From assembly GCF_001999245.1 (NCBI RefSeq), contig NZ_CP019630.1, positions 3,873,001-3,937,000 on the forward strand: a stretch of DNA of 64,000 bases, in the 5' to 3' direction. Made by a program: the position numbers and the translations under genes. Position 1 is the stretch's first letter. Each line of letters starts with the position of its first letter. The DNA is from Roseibium algicola (GTDB lineage: Bacteria > Pseudomonadota > Alphaproteobacteria > Rhizobiales > Stappiaceae). Positions 40,491 to 49,584 of this stretch are shown one piece after another. The notes beneath the pieces are model-generated. The model was not told the origin of the DNA. It ran no database searches and was given only the letters and a program-made list of their open reading frames with translations.

Positions 40491-42119
40491 ATGTTGCGAA
40501 ACGCTGTAGCGGCGGTGGCGGGAAAAGGCGTTGCCCGAAGCGTAATACAGACGCTTGCGTCGGTGACTGTATGTATTCCTGCCTTTTCGGTGGCCCATGC
40601 TGCGGAAATGCGTCTTCTCGACAGCAATCCTGCATCAGCCGCCGGCTACCAGCTTCTGGACCTTGGGACGGTGAGCGCAGAAGCCGTCGGTCACGCCAAG
40701 GGCCTTGAAGACGGTTTCACATCGAAGAGTGCCGTCAAGGACGGGTCGCTGCCCTATTTCGAAAACGGCATCGCAGGCGATGGCGCGCATACCTATGAGA
40801 CACTGCATATCGTGCCGGCCTGGGGTGGTCTCAAGACGGGCAAGGTCATATCCCTCGAGGGACAGATCCAGAAGGGGGACCTCGATCACCTGAAGGCTCT
40901 TGTGGAACGCACCGGCTTTTCGGACTGCCTGAGGCCCGGCTACTGCCCCTATAACAACGTGATTTCCCTCAACAGCCCGGGCGGCAACCTGCGCGAGGCG
41001 CTGGAAATCGGCAAATACATCGCGGAGCAGAACTTCATCACGCTGCTGCCGGAAAATGCCGTCTGCGAGTCCGCCTGTTCCCTGGTCTTTCTGGCGGGCT
41101 ACACGCGATACGAGGGGTTCTTCTTTCCTCGCCGTTTTGCTCACGAAACCGCCCGTCTCGGCATTCATCAGCCTTATATCCAGCTTCCTGAGGGCAACTA
41201 CAGCGCGGAGCAGGTCGGGCAGGTTGTTCAGCTGATCAATCGGGGCGTCAACGAGGTTACGGACTATTTCCTCAGCACAGGTATCGGCATCGGCTTCATG
41301 CGCAACATGTACGGCACGAAGCCCGGGTCCATGTATCACTTGTCCCTGGCGGAAATGGCTGCTGAAGGGATCTTCGTCGTTGGACGTCCGCAGGATCTGT
41401 CAAATCTCAGCCGCAGCCAGATGCTGTCCTATTGTTCCAGCCTGTATCAAGGACGCTTCAACACCGTGTCGCAGGACCTGCTGGCCAATCTGCAATCCAA
41501 CGAACGCACTTTCCTGACCTATGTCACCGGGCAGAATTTTGTCTGCCTGGGGGTGAAGGGCCCGGATGGCGACAGCTGGCGGTCCTACGTCTGCGATGGC
41601 AGTTCGAAATGTCTGCTCGGTGACTTCGGGCAAGTGGCGCTGTTCGAACTGGAAGCCAACGGCAAGCTTTCGGGGTTTCGAGACCGGGATGCGTCGGCCT
41701 TGATGAACATTGCCGCAGGGATCGACAATACCGAGGTTGGTCTGGCGCTGAAGGAGTACAATCACCGGGTTGCGCTGCTCTATTTTGTCGAGCTGTTCGC
41801 CGAAAACATGGGAACGTTCGAGACATCCTTCAAACGCATCCCGGCAAGCCTCGCCTTTGCCGAGGTGCCCCGGGAGTTCTGCGGTCAGGTCGATGAATAT
41901 GATGCCGGTCTTGTGCGGCTGGTGCAGGCCGGTCTCAACAACAGCGGCATCGACGTGGGTACTCCGGACGGGTCGCTCGGCCCGAACACGCGCAAGGCCA
42001 TCGGGCGGGCCAACAAGGATCTGCTGAACCGCTCCGAAACCGTTATCGATCCGTCTCTTCTGAAGGCGCTGGGCGTGCCCGAAGACGAAGTCCGAGGGCA
42101 TGTCCTGTGTAACGGCTAG
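40491..42119 (+). CDS. Second exported ClpP-like serine peptidase-fold protein, with C-terminal peptidoglycan-binding-like segment
   Basis: A 542-residue protein with a signal peptide (LASVTVCIPAFSVAHA). The ClpP-like domain (about 115-300) shows ISLNSPGGNLREALEIGKYI (158-177), CESACSLVFLAG with candidate nucleophile Ser194 between Cys192 and Cys196, and LGIHQPY with His226. The end (about 465-530: GLVRLVQAGLNNSGIDVGTP, then GSLGPNTRKAIG) looks like a PG_binding_1 unit. GAGGGG precedes the ATG at 40491. It is the same type as the protein at 32381 but uses another wall-binding module. It overlaps the end of uxuA by 4 bp, convergently. Confidence 0.82.
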   Translation: MLRNAVAAVAGKGVARSVIQTLASVTVCIPAFSVAHAAEMRLLDSNPASAAGYQLLDLGTVSAEAVGHAKGLEDGFTSKSAVKDGSLPYFENGIAGDGAHTYETLHIVPAWGGLKTGKVISLEGQIQKGDLDHLKALVERTGFSDCLRPGYCPYNNVISLNSPGGNLREALEIGKYIAEQNFITLLPENAVCESACSLVFLAGYTRYEGFFFPRRFAHETARLGIHQPYIQLPEGNYSAEQVGQVVQLINRGVNEVTDYFLSTGIGIGFMRNMYGTKPGSMYHLSLAEMAAEGIFVVGRPQDLSNLSRSQMLSYCSSLYQGRFNTVSQDLLANLQSNERTFLTYVTGQNFVCLGVKGPDGDSWRSYVCDGSSKCLLGDFGQVALFELEANGKLSGFRDRDASALMNIAAGIDNTEVGLALKEYNHRVALLYFVELFAENMGTFETSFKRIPASLAFAEVPREFCGQVDEYDAGLVRLVQAGLNNSGIDVGTPDGSLGPNTRKAIGRANKDLLNRSETVIDPSLLKALGVPEDEVRGHVLCNG

Positions 42120-43303
42120 GCCTGGACAGCGCGGCGAGCCGTCAAACCTGCGATAACGCCGCGCAGTTCCGCCAGTCCGCGCATTCGCCCGATCAGGGGA
42201 TAGCCCGGATGCGCACCGCGGTCGGCGTCGCTCAGCAGCTCGTGGCCATGATCTGGCCGGAAGACGATTTCGTCATCTTTACGGCCCTCGTGTCGCCGTC
42301 CGGCTTCTTCGCCAAGAAGAACGCCGAGCAATGCAGGCATGTCGGTGTCGCCGCCAAGATGCGCTGCTTCCTCGAACGAACCATCCGGATCTTTCGCGAC
42401 ATTGCGCAGATGGGCGAAATGGATCTTGCCGGCAAAGCGTTCCGCGATTGCAGGGACATCGTTCTTCGGGTTGGCGCCAAGTGAGCCCGAGCACAGCGTC
42501 AGGCCATTGGACGGGCTGTCCACCGCCGACAGGATCCAGTCGATGTCGTCCGCATCCGAGACGATCCGCGGAAGACCGAGCAGATCCCGGGGCGGGTCAT
42601 CCGGATGTACCGCCAGTTTCAGGCCAAGTTCTTCGGCCGCCGGGACCACTTCCTCCAGGAAGCGCTTGTGGTTTTGTCTGAGAGCCGCCCGGTCGAGTCC
42701 CTGATAGGGCACCAGTGCCTCACGCAGGCCGTTCGGGTCGTAACGATCATAGGCCCCGGGCAAACCCGCCATGATGGCCTGGGTCAAGCGGTCGAGGTCC
42801 GGCTGTTTTGCGGCATCAAACCAGCGTTTTGCCTCGACCAGAACCTGTTCGCAATAATCGTCTTCCGCCTTGGGTCGCTTGACCATGTAGATTTCGAAGG
42901 CCGCCATCCTGGCAGCGGAAAACCGCAGGCAGGTACCGCCACGTGCCACGGGCGCGGCCAGGTCCGTCCGGGTCCAGTCGAGCAACGGCATGAAGTTGTA
43001 GCAGATGACCTTTATGCCTTCAGCGGCCAGGTTTGCCATCGATTGCCGGTAGTTGGCGAAGAGTTCCGAAAGATCGCCTTCCCCGCGCTTGATGGCTTCG
43101 TGAACCGGCAGGCTTTCCACCACGGTCCAGTCGAAACCGGCAGCGTGGAGCCGGGTCCTGGTGTTCGCGATTGTTTCGCGAGGCCAGATCTGGCCGTAGG
43201 GAATTTCGTGCAGTGCCGTGACGATGCTGACAGCACCGGTCTGGGCGATTTCAGAAAGCGAGATGCGGTCATAGCCGCCATACCAGCGCCAACCTTCGAT
43301 CAT
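42116..43303 (-). CDS. uxuA: Mannonate dehydratase
   Basis: A 395-residue enzyme of the UxuA family, a TIM barrel that dehydrates D-mannonate to 2-keto-3-deoxygluconate. Seen are the start MIEGWRWYGGYDRISLSEIA, VESLPVHEAIKRGEG, KVICYNFMPLLDWTRTDL, LAVHPDDPPRDLLGLPRIVS and IHFAHLRNVAKDPDGSFEE, with metal-binding His and Asp. It overlaps the uxuB stop by 4 bp and is the last gene of the uronate operon. Confidence 0.96.
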   Translation of the reverse strand: MIEGWRWYGGYDRISLSEIAQTGAVSIVTALHEIPYGQIWPRETIANTRTRLHAAGFDWTVVESLPVHEAIKRGEGDLSELFANYRQSMANLAAEGIKVICYNFMPLLDWTRTDLAAPVARGGTCLRFSAARMAAFEIYMVKRPKAEDDYCEQVLVEAKRWFDAAKQPDLDRLTQAIMAGLPGAYDRYDPNGLREALVPYQGLDRAALRQNHKRFLEEVVPAAEELGLKLAVHPDDPPRDLLGLPRIVSDADDIDWILSAVDSPSNGLTLCSGSLGANPKNDVPAIAERFAGKIHFAHLRNVAKDPDGSFEEAAHLGGDTDMPALLGVLLGEEAGRRHEGRKDDEIVFRPDHGHELLSDADRGAHPGYPLIGRMRGLAELRGVIAGLTARRAVQA

Positions 43304-44772
43304 GACAGGGTTCCGATTGATTTGCCGACACCGTCAGCCTTCAAGGCAGCATAGGCGGCGGTGACGGGCGCCAGAATGGCAGCGGCGAGGTCGGGTTCGA
43401 AGACTTCGGTGACACCCAGAAGCGCTGCCACCTTGCCGGCGTCGCCATCGCTTTCTCCGACAAGAGACTTGAGGCGATCGCTCAACGGATCGCGCACGTC
43501 AATCGGCTTGCCTTTAAGATCGGTGCCGCCGACATAGATCATCCAGGCGGCAATCGCGAGGCAAAGGCCAGGGCAGTTTCGACCGTTCGTCAGGTTGTCG
43601 CGCACGGTGCCGAGAATGCGCTGAGGCAGTTTCTGGCTGCCGTCCATGGCGATCTGCCAGGTGCGGTGCCGGATGCCGGGATTTGCATAGCGTTCGAAAA
43701 GCGCATCCGCGTAGGCTTCCAGATCAACACCCGGCGGAGCCTCGAAGGACGGAATGATTTCCTGGCGCCACAGGTTTTTCACGAACCCGGCAAACAGCGG
43801 ATCTGCAACGGTTTCGGCGATCGTCTCGTGCCCCGCGAGATAGCCGAGGTAAGCCAGCGAGGAATGCGTGCCGTTGAGCATACGCAACTTCATGTGCTCG
43901 AACGCGGTGACGCTCTCAACAAGCTCGACACCTACGGCACCGAGGTCCGGCCTCGCATCCGCGCCGTAAGCCGGGACGAAATCATCTTCCACCACCCACT
44001 GGCGGAACGGCTCATGCAGCACAGGGGCTGCATCGTAGCGGCCGGTCTTGCGGGCCAGGGCGTCGATATCCTCTGGTTTTGTGGCAGGCACGATCCGGTC
44101 GACCATGGTTGACGGGAAACGGCCTTCGGTTTCGATCCACGCGGCCAGTTCCGGATCGAGCCTCCCGGCAAGATCCAGGACAATCCGGCGGACCAGGCGG
44201 CCATTGTCCGGCAGGTTGTCACAGGTGAGCACGGTAAAGGGCGGCAAGCCGGCGGCCTTCCGTCTTGCAAGCGCCCGCACAAGGTAACCCGGAGCGGAGA
44301 CAGGCAGCGCGGCTTTCAGGTCGTGTGTGATGTCCGGGTGATCGGCATTCAGTCTGCCGGTTGCCGGATCGTGGCAATAACCCTTTTCCGTCACGGTCAG
44401 GGTGACAATCCTGACGTCGGGATCCGCCATCGCGGCCAGCACGGCTTCCGGGTTTTCCCGTGCGACCAGCACATCCCGGATGATCTCTACCTGGCGAAGG
44501 GTTTCGCCTTCCGGGCCAAGTTCCTGCGCTGTGTAGACAAAGTCCTGCGGAGCCAGCTGGTCATGCATGCGTGGGCTTTGCAGGCTGACGCCGATGATGC
44601 CCCAGTTGTTCTGTCCGGTGCCGCCTGCAGCCTTCGTGGCTTCTTCTATGTAGATCGCTCCAAAGGCCCGGAAAAATGCTCCGAGCCCCAGATGAACGAT
44701 GCCGGCTTTTGCCGCCGGTGTTGTTCTGGAAAGGCGCGGCAAGTCAGCGTGCAAGCCAGCCTCCATCCACAT
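43300..44772 (-). CDS. uxuB: Mannitol dehydrogenase family protein, probable fructuronate reductase
   Basis: A 490-residue long-chain polyol dehydrogenase. The NAD-binding start AGIVHLGLGAFFRAFGAIYI, TLTVTEKGYCHDP and the substrate-site block LRMLNGTHSSLAYLGYLAGH are clear. With uxuA next to it, D-fructuronate to D-mannonate is the likely reaction, though mannitol-type substrates are possible for the family. The start is uncertain: ATG at 44772 and 44766 overlap kduD by 20-30 bp and lack a strong ribosome-binding site; a TTG nearer the kduD stop is possible. Confidence 0.9.
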   Translation of the reverse strand: MWMEAGLHADLPRLSRTTPAAKAGIVHLGLGAFFRAFGAIYIEEATKAAGGTGQNNWGIIGVSLQSPRMHDQLAPQDFVYTAQELGPEGETLRQVEIIRDVLVARENPEAVLAAMADPDVRIVTLTVTEKGYCHDPATGRLNADHPDITHDLKAALPVSAPGYLVRALARRKAAGLPPFTVLTCDNLPDNGRLVRRIVLDLAGRLDPELAAWIETEGRFPSTMVDRIVPATKPEDIDALARKTGRYDAAPVLHEPFRQWVVEDDFVPAYGADARPDLGAVGVELVESVTAFEHMKLRMLNGTHSSLAYLGYLAGHETIAETVADPLFAGFVKNLWRQEIIPSFEAPPGVDLEAYADALFERYANPGIRHRTWQIAMDGSQKLPQRILGTVRDNLTNGRNCPGLCLAIAAWMIYVGGTDLKGKPIDVRDPLSDRLKSLVGESDGDAGKVAALLGVTEVFEPDLAAAILAPVTAAYAALKADGVGKSIGTLS

Positions 44773-45472
44773 TGAGGACAGCACCGTGAATGTATTTTGC
44801 AGCCGGTGAAGCGAGAAAGACCGCGGCTTCTCCAATGTCGCTGGCTTCACCCCAGCGGCCGGCCGGAATGCGTTCCAGGATCTGCCGGCTGCGCTCCGGG
44901 TCGTCACGCAGGGCTTCGGTGTTGTTGGTGGCGATGTAACCCGGTGCAATGGCGTTGACATTGATGCCCCGCGCCGCCCATTCGTTCGCCAGCAGCTTGG
45001 TGATGCCTGCAACGCCGTGTTTGGCCGCGGTGTAGGACGCGACCTTGATACCGCCCTGGAAGGACAGCAGCGAGGCAATGTTGACGATTGCCCCGGTCCG
45101 GCCGGCGTTGAACGCGGCATTGCCGAAAGCCTGGCAGGTGAAGAAGACGGACTTCAGGTTGACGTCCATCACGTCGTCCCAGTCGGCTTCGCTGAAGCTG
45201 TCCGCCGTGCCGCGGCGGATGATGCCCGCATTGTTGACCAGGATGTCGATCTGTTCCGCCTCGAACAGTGGCATCGCAGCCATCGGGTCGGACAGATCGA
45301 GGTGCACATGGCGGCCCCTGGTTATCTGGGCCAGCGTTTCGTCGCAGTCGCGCCGGGCCGCGCACAGAACTTCGGCGCCTGCCTTGCTCATGGCGATGGC
45401 AATGGCCTGGCCGATGCCGGTGTTGGCGCCTGTCACCAGGGCGCGTTTGCCTTCCAGGGAAAACGGGCTCAT
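44744..45472 (-). CDS. kduD: SDR-family oxidoreductase, 2-deoxy-D-gluconate 3-dehydrogenase-like
   Basis: A 242-residue short-chain dehydrogenase. The NAD motif is TGANTGIGQAIA, then NNAGI, the catalytic Ser in IVNIASLLSFQGG and Tyr-x3-Lys in ASYTAAKHGVAG, ending NVDGGWLAR. KduD interconverts 2,5-diketo-3-deoxygluconate and 2-keto-3-deoxygluconate. It overlaps kduI by 4 bp, which supports the assignment. Confidence 0.92.
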   Translation of the reverse strand: MSPFSLEGKRALVTGANTGIGQAIAIAMSKAGAEVLCAARRDCDETLAQITRGRHVHLDLSDPMAAMPLFEAEQIDILVNNAGIIRRGTADSFSEADWDDVMDVNLKSVFFTCQAFGNAAFNAGRTGAIVNIASLLSFQGGIKVASYTAAKHGVAGITKLLANEWAARGINVNAIAPGYIATNNTEALRDDPERSRQILERIPAGRWGEASDIGEAAVFLASPAAKYIHGAVLNVDGGWLAR

Positions 45473-46293
45473 CGCAGGTCTCCCATCGCGACCATGTCCA
45501 TGTCGGTGAAGTCGACATTATCGCCGGCCATGGCCCAGCAGAACGTGTAGGCCCCCGTGCCGGCGCCGCAATGGATAGACCAGGGCGGAGAGACGACGGC
45601 GTCCTCGTTGGCCATCACCAGGTGCCGGGTCTCGTCCGGCTTGCCCATGAAGTGGAACACACGCTGGTCCGGGCCAAGTTCGAAATAGAGATAGGCTTCC
45701 ATGCGCCGGTCGTGGACATGGGCCGGCATGGTGTTCCAGACCGAGCCGGGCGCAAACTGGGTGTAGCCCATAAGCAACTGGCAGCTTTCGGCGACTTCCG
45801 GATGCAGGAATTGCAGGATGACGCGCTCGTTGGAGGTTTCCGCCGAGCCGAGTTCCACCCGGCGCGCGTCCTTGACGGTGATCAGCCTGCTTGGGCAGGC
45901 CCGGTGTGCGGGCGCCGACAGGATGTAGAAGCGGCCCGGGCCGGAGAAGGTGACGGGTCCGGAGCCCATGCCGATGTAGAGCACATCTCCCTTGCCGACC
46001 TGATAGGTCTCGCCACCCGCCTTTACGGTGCCGGCCTCCCCGATATTGAGAATGCCGAGTTCGCGGCGGTCGAGGAGGGACGGGGTGCCGGCTTCCTTCA
46101 CTTCATCCAGAACGAGTTCGCGAGTTCCGGGGACGGCGCCGCCCAGGATCAGCCGGTCGTAATGGGTGTAGATCAGGTTGATCTTGCCATCCTGGAAAAG
46201 GCCGGCGGCGTGGAAATGTTTGCGAAGACCCGTGGTGTCGAGGGTCTTGGCGGTGTCCGGGTCGATGGCGTAGCGGGTTTCAACGGTCAGCAT
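45469..46293 (-). CDS. kduI: 5-dehydro-4-deoxy-D-glucuronate isomerase
   Basis: A 274-residue double cupin. YAIDPDTAKTLDTTGLRKHF at the start, DVLYIGMGSG, and the zinc site MPAHVHDRRMEAYLYFEL (His-x-His and Glu) are diagnostic, with the closing DNVDFTDMDMVAMGDLR. It converts the open-chain keto-uronate made from unsaturated uronic acids into 2,5-diketo-3-deoxygluconate. It sits between kdgF and kduD. Confidence 0.96.
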   Translation of the reverse strand: MLTVETRYAIDPDTAKTLDTTGLRKHFHAAGLFQDGKINLIYTHYDRLILGGAVPGTRELVLDEVKEAGTPSLLDRRELGILNIGEAGTVKAGGETYQVGKGDVLYIGMGSGPVTFSGPGRFYILSAPAHRACPSRLITVKDARRVELGSAETSNERVILQFLHPEVAESCQLLMGYTQFAPGSVWNTMPAHVHDRRMEAYLYFELGPDQRVFHFMGKPDETRHLVMANEDAVVSPPWSIHCGAGTGAYTFCWAMAGDNVDFTDMDMVAMGDLR

Positions 46294-46320
46294 GGCAAAG
46301 TCCTTGGGTGCAGGCGGTGT

Positions 46321-46638
46321 TCAAAGAAAGTCGTCGCGGCGCGGCGTGAAGGTATCGACCAGTGTCCCCGGTTCCAGGCACACGCACCCGTGCAGGGCGT
46401 TGGAGGGGATGACGAAGCTGTCGCCGGGACTGACGTCGAAGCTCTCGCCGTCGATGGTGAAGCGGAAACGGCCGCTTTCGACATAGGTCGACTGTACGTG
46501 TGGATGATTGTGCAGCTTGCCTTCCGCGCCTTCCTGCTGGAAGCGGAAAGCGACGACCATCAGGTCGGGACTGTCGGACAGCACCTGCCGGCGGATGCCC
46601 GGGTCGGCGGTCACTTCGGGAAAGGTTTTCACGAACAT
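46321..46638 (-). CDS. kdgF: Cupin protein, KdgF-like uronate linearisation enzyme
   Basis: A 105-residue single cupin. The metal site is KLHNHPHVQSTYVESGRFRF (two His and Glu) with the distal His in SNALHGCVC. KdgF opens 4,5-unsaturated galacturonate or mannuronate rings to the linear keto acid used by KduI or DehR. Size and place before kduI fit well. Confidence 0.88.
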   Translation of the reverse strand: MFVKTFPEVTADPGIRRQVLSDSPDLMVVAFRFQQEGAEGKLHNHPHVQSTYVESGRFRFTIDGESFDVSPGDSFVIPSNALHGCVCLEPGTLVDTFTPRRDDFL

Positions 46639-46648
46639 TGGTTTTGCC

Positions 46649-47929
46649 TCAATGGAATAGGGATGGCAGCCACAGCGACAGGGACGGGATGTAGGTCACC
46701 AGGAGCAATGTGAAGATGGCGGCACCATAGAAGGGCCAGATCGTCCTGATCGCATCCCAGACCGATATCCGGCCGACGGCGCAGCCGACAAAGAGCACTG
46801 TGCCGACCGGCGGCGTGCATAGGCCGATCCCGAGGTTGAGCACCAGGATGACACCGAAATGGACCGGGTCGACCCCGAAAGCGGTGGCAACCGGCAGGAA
46901 GATCGGCGTGGTGATGACGATCAGCGGCGACATGTCCATGAAGGTGCCGAGGAAGAGCAGCACAATGTTGATCATCAGCAGGATGATCAGCGGGTTCTCG
47001 GAAATGCCCTTCATGAATGCCACAAGTTCCGCAGGAATGCGCAGGAAGGCCAGCAGCCAGCCGAAGGAAGCCGCACAGCCGATGACCAGCAGAACCATGG
47101 CGGTGGTGCGCACCGCGGCTTTCGTGGCGGCGACGAATTCCGGCCAGTGCATGGTGCGGTAGGCAAGCGTGGTCACCAGCAGCGCGTAGACGGCCGCGAT
47201 GCAGGAGCTTTCGGAAGCCGTGAACACACCGGAGCGCACGCCGCCGAAGATGATGCCGATCAACAGCAGGCCTGGAATGGCGTTGATGAACATCGCACCA
47301 AGAGCCGACAGGCCGGGAAAGCGTTCCGTCGGATAACCGGCACGGCGGGCAACGAACCAGGCTGTGACCATCAGGGAAACTGCGAGCAAGAGGCCCGGCA
47401 GGATGCCCGCTGTGAACAGGTCGGCGATGGAAAGACGCCCGCCAGCCGAGATCGAATAGATGATCATGTTGTGCGAGGGCGGCAGCATCAGCGCAATGAT
47501 CGAGGAGACCACGGTGACGTTGACACCGTATTCGACCGAATAGCCCTTTTCCTTCATCTGCGGGATCATCAGGCCGCCGATGGCGGTTGCATCCGCCGCG
47601 GCGGAGCCGGAGATGCCGCCGAAGAGCACGGAGGCGGTGATGTTTACCTGACCGAGACCGCCGCGCATATGCCCGACCACGGCCCCGGCGAGCGCCACCA
47701 GCCTTCGGGCAATGTCGCCGCGCACCATCAGTTCGCCGGCAAAAATGAAGAAGGGGATCGCCATCAGTGCGAAAACGGAGACACCCGAGTTCAGACGCTG
47801 GAAGACGACGACGGGCGGCAGGCCCATGTAGAGCACGGTGGCCAGTGACGCTGCGCCCAGGCAGAAGGCAACGGGTGTGCCAATCAGGAGCAGAACCGTG
47901 AAAGTGCCGAAGAGGATAACGGGTTCCAT
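46649..47929 (-). CDS. dctM: TRAP transporter large permease, uronate cluster
   Basis: A 426-residue DctM protein with about 12 helices. FALMAIPFFIFAGELMVRGD, SVLFGGISGSAAADATAIGG, MLPPSHNMIIYSISAGGRLS and GIGLCTPPVGTVLFVGCAVG are family motifs. It is one base after dctQ. With uronate genes on both sides it very likely imports uronic acids or unsaturated uronates. Confidence 0.95.
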   Translation of the reverse strand: MEPVILFGTFTVLLLIGTPVAFCLGAASLATVLYMGLPPVVVFQRLNSGVSVFALMAIPFFIFAGELMVRGDIARRLVALAGAVVGHMRGGLGQVNITASVLFGGISGSAAADATAIGGLMIPQMKEKGYSVEYGVNVTVVSSIIALMLPPSHNMIIYSISAGGRLSIADLFTAGILPGLLLAVSLMVTAWFVARRAGYPTERFPGLSALGAMFINAIPGLLLIGIIFGGVRSGVFTASESSCIAAVYALLVTTLAYRTMHWPEFVAATKAAVRTTAMVLLVIGCAASFGWLLAFLRIPAELVAFMKGISENPLIILLMINIVLLFLGTFMDMSPLIVITTPIFLPVATAFGVDPVHFGVILVLNLGIGLCTPPVGTVLFVGCAVGRISVWDAIRTIWPFYGAAIFTLLLVTYIPSLSLWLPSLFH

Positions 47930-47930
47930 A

Positions 47931-48458
47931 TCAAGCAGCCTCTTCGATGGGATCTTCGCCGAAGCGTGCGGTCGGCAGACCGGCTGCGCGACGCATCAGG
48001 CGTTCGATGGAAAAGAGAAAAACCAGGCAACCGCCGCCAACGAGCGGCAGGAAATCAACCGCGCCTGAAACGCCGAGCGACGGCAGTTTTACATCCCAGG
48101 CCGACAGTGCCAGTTCCGCGCCGTACCAGGCCATGCCCGCGCCAAAGGCGGCGACCACGGCATCGGAGATGCTGTAAAGCACCAGTTTGGCTCCCTGCGG
48201 CAGAAAGTAGAGCAGGACGTCAAAACTGAGATGGTAACCTTCACGGATGCCGACGGCGGCGCCCAGGAAGATGAACCAGCCCATCAGGATGACGGAAGCA
48301 GGTTCCGACCAGACGAGACTGTCGTTCATGACGTAGCGCATGAAGACCTGCGCCGTGATGAACACGGTCATGAGAATGAGGCCGCCTCCGGCAAGCCAGA
48401 GCGCTGCCGTGGAGACATGGCGCAACATCTGCGCGGTGAACTTGAGATGAGGCTGCAC
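47931..48458 (-). CDS. dctQ: TRAP transporter small permease, uronate cluster
   Basis: A 175-residue DctQ protein with four helices (about 16-38, 52-70, 88-108, 132-152). VFITAQVFMRYVMNDSLVWS and ILMGWFIFLGAAVGIREGYH are typical. It lies between dctP and dctM. Confidence 0.92.
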   Translation of the reverse strand: MQPHLKFTAQMLRHVSTAALWLAGGGLILMTVFITAQVFMRYVMNDSLVWSEPASVILMGWFIFLGAAVGIREGYHLSFDVLLYFLPQGAKLVLYSISDAVVAAFGAGMAWYGAELALSAWDVKLPSLGVSGAVDFLPLVGGGCLVFLFSIERLMRRAAGLPTARFGEDPIEEAA

Positions 48459-48580
48459 GTCGAGATCCTGAAGCAGGGAACCGGGTCAAGGCGGATCCTG
48501 AAAAACGGCCAGCAGCCAGCCGGGCCGTTCCGCGGTCGATGGACCGCGAAACAGCTTTGCCGACTGCGGGCTTGCGAAGA

Positions 48581-49561
48581 TCAGTCGGTCGCGCGGATGC
48601 GGGCGACGAGATCCTTCAGATTTTCGGAGGTCACGTGCTTCTCGTAGACGCTGTCCATGGCTGCCATGAACGGCTCCTTGTCGATTTCCGTGACGACTTC
48701 GACACCGGCAGCGCGGACTTTTTCTTCAGACGCCTTTTCGCGGGCCTGCCACTGTTCGCGCATGAAGGGGACCGAGTCCTTTGCAGCCTGGCGGACGGCT
48801 GCCTGGTCTTCCGGAGACAGATTGTCCCAGGACTTCTTCGACATCACCAGCACTTCCGGCACGATCAGGTGTTCGTCCAGAGTGTAGTAGCCGGCAACTT
48901 CGAAGTGACCGGAAGATTCGTAGGACGGCCAGTTGTTTTCCGCACCGTCGATAACGCCGGTCTGGATGGACGAATAGACTTCGCCATAGGGCATCGGCGT
49001 CGCGTTGGCACCGAGCGCCGACATCATGTCGACGAAGATGTCGGACTGCATGACGCGAACCTTCATGCCTTCAAGATCTTCAATCGATTTGATCGGTTTG
49101 ACCTTGTTGTAGAAGCTGCGCGACCCGCCGTCGTAAAAGGCAAGGCCGACATAGCCGTGCGGTTCGAACGCCGCCAGGATCTCGTCACCAATCGGACCGT
49201 CCATCACTGTGTGCATGTGATCGACGCCCTTGAAGATGTAAGGCAGCGAGACAACCTTGGTTTCCTCGACCAGGTTGTTGAACGGGCCCATGGAGACGCG
49301 GTTCAGGTCGATGACGCCGAACTTGGTCTGTTCGATGGTGTCCTTTTCCTCGCCAAGCTGCGCGGAATGGAACACTTCGACACAGATGCGGCCGTCAGTG
49401 CGCTCTTCCAGCAGCTTGCCCATCTGCTTGACGGCCTCCACCGTCGGATAGCCGTCCGGATGGGTGTCGGACGATTTCAGTGTCACTTCGCATGCAAGCG
49501 ATGCGGATGTGAGCGCGGCGGTGGCCAGAAGCGATGCCGCAAGGGTCTTCAATACTTTCAT
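48581..49561 (-). CDS. dctP: TRAP transporter substrate-binding protein, probable uronate receptor
   Basis: A 326-residue periplasmic receptor with a signal peptide ([17 protein letters not shown]). The carboxylate-binding Arg lies in [13 protein letters not shown], and [20 protein letters not shown] is the second signature. DctP proteins of this form in uxaC/kdg clusters bind galacturonate or glucuronate. It is 23 bp after uxaC on the same strand. Confidence 0.93.
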   Translation of the reverse strand: MKVLKTLAASLLATAALTSASLACEVTLKSSDTHPDGYPTVEAVKQMGKLLEERTDGRICVEVFHSAQLGEEKDTIEQTKFGVIDLNRVSMGPFNNLVEETKVVSLPYIFKGVDHMHTVMDGPIGDEILAAFEPHGYVGLAFYDGGSRSFYNKVKPIKSIEDLEGMKVRVMQSDIFVDMMSALGANATPMPYGEVYSSIQTGVIDGAENNWPSYESSGHFEVAGYYTLDEHLIVPEVLVMSKKSWDNLSPEDQAAVRQAAKDSVPFMREQWQAREKASEEKVRAAGVEVVTEIDKEPFMAAMDSVYEKHVTSENLKDLVARIRATD

Positions 49562-49584
49562 AGTCTCCTCCCGAAATTGGCTCG

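Noticed and set aside
32381..42119. The caspase block as a known anti-phage system such as CBASS, gasdermin or TPR-CHAT
   Set aside because: All products have export signals, and there is no nucleotide cyclase, gasdermin, STAND ATPase or restriction gene nearby. Known defence caspases act in the cytoplasm, so the label does not fit the sequence.
45268..46713. A 481-residue open frame antisense to kduI, kduD and kdgF
   Set aside because: Same cause: it spans three well-supported minus-strand genes and their junctions and shows no domain or ribosome-binding site.
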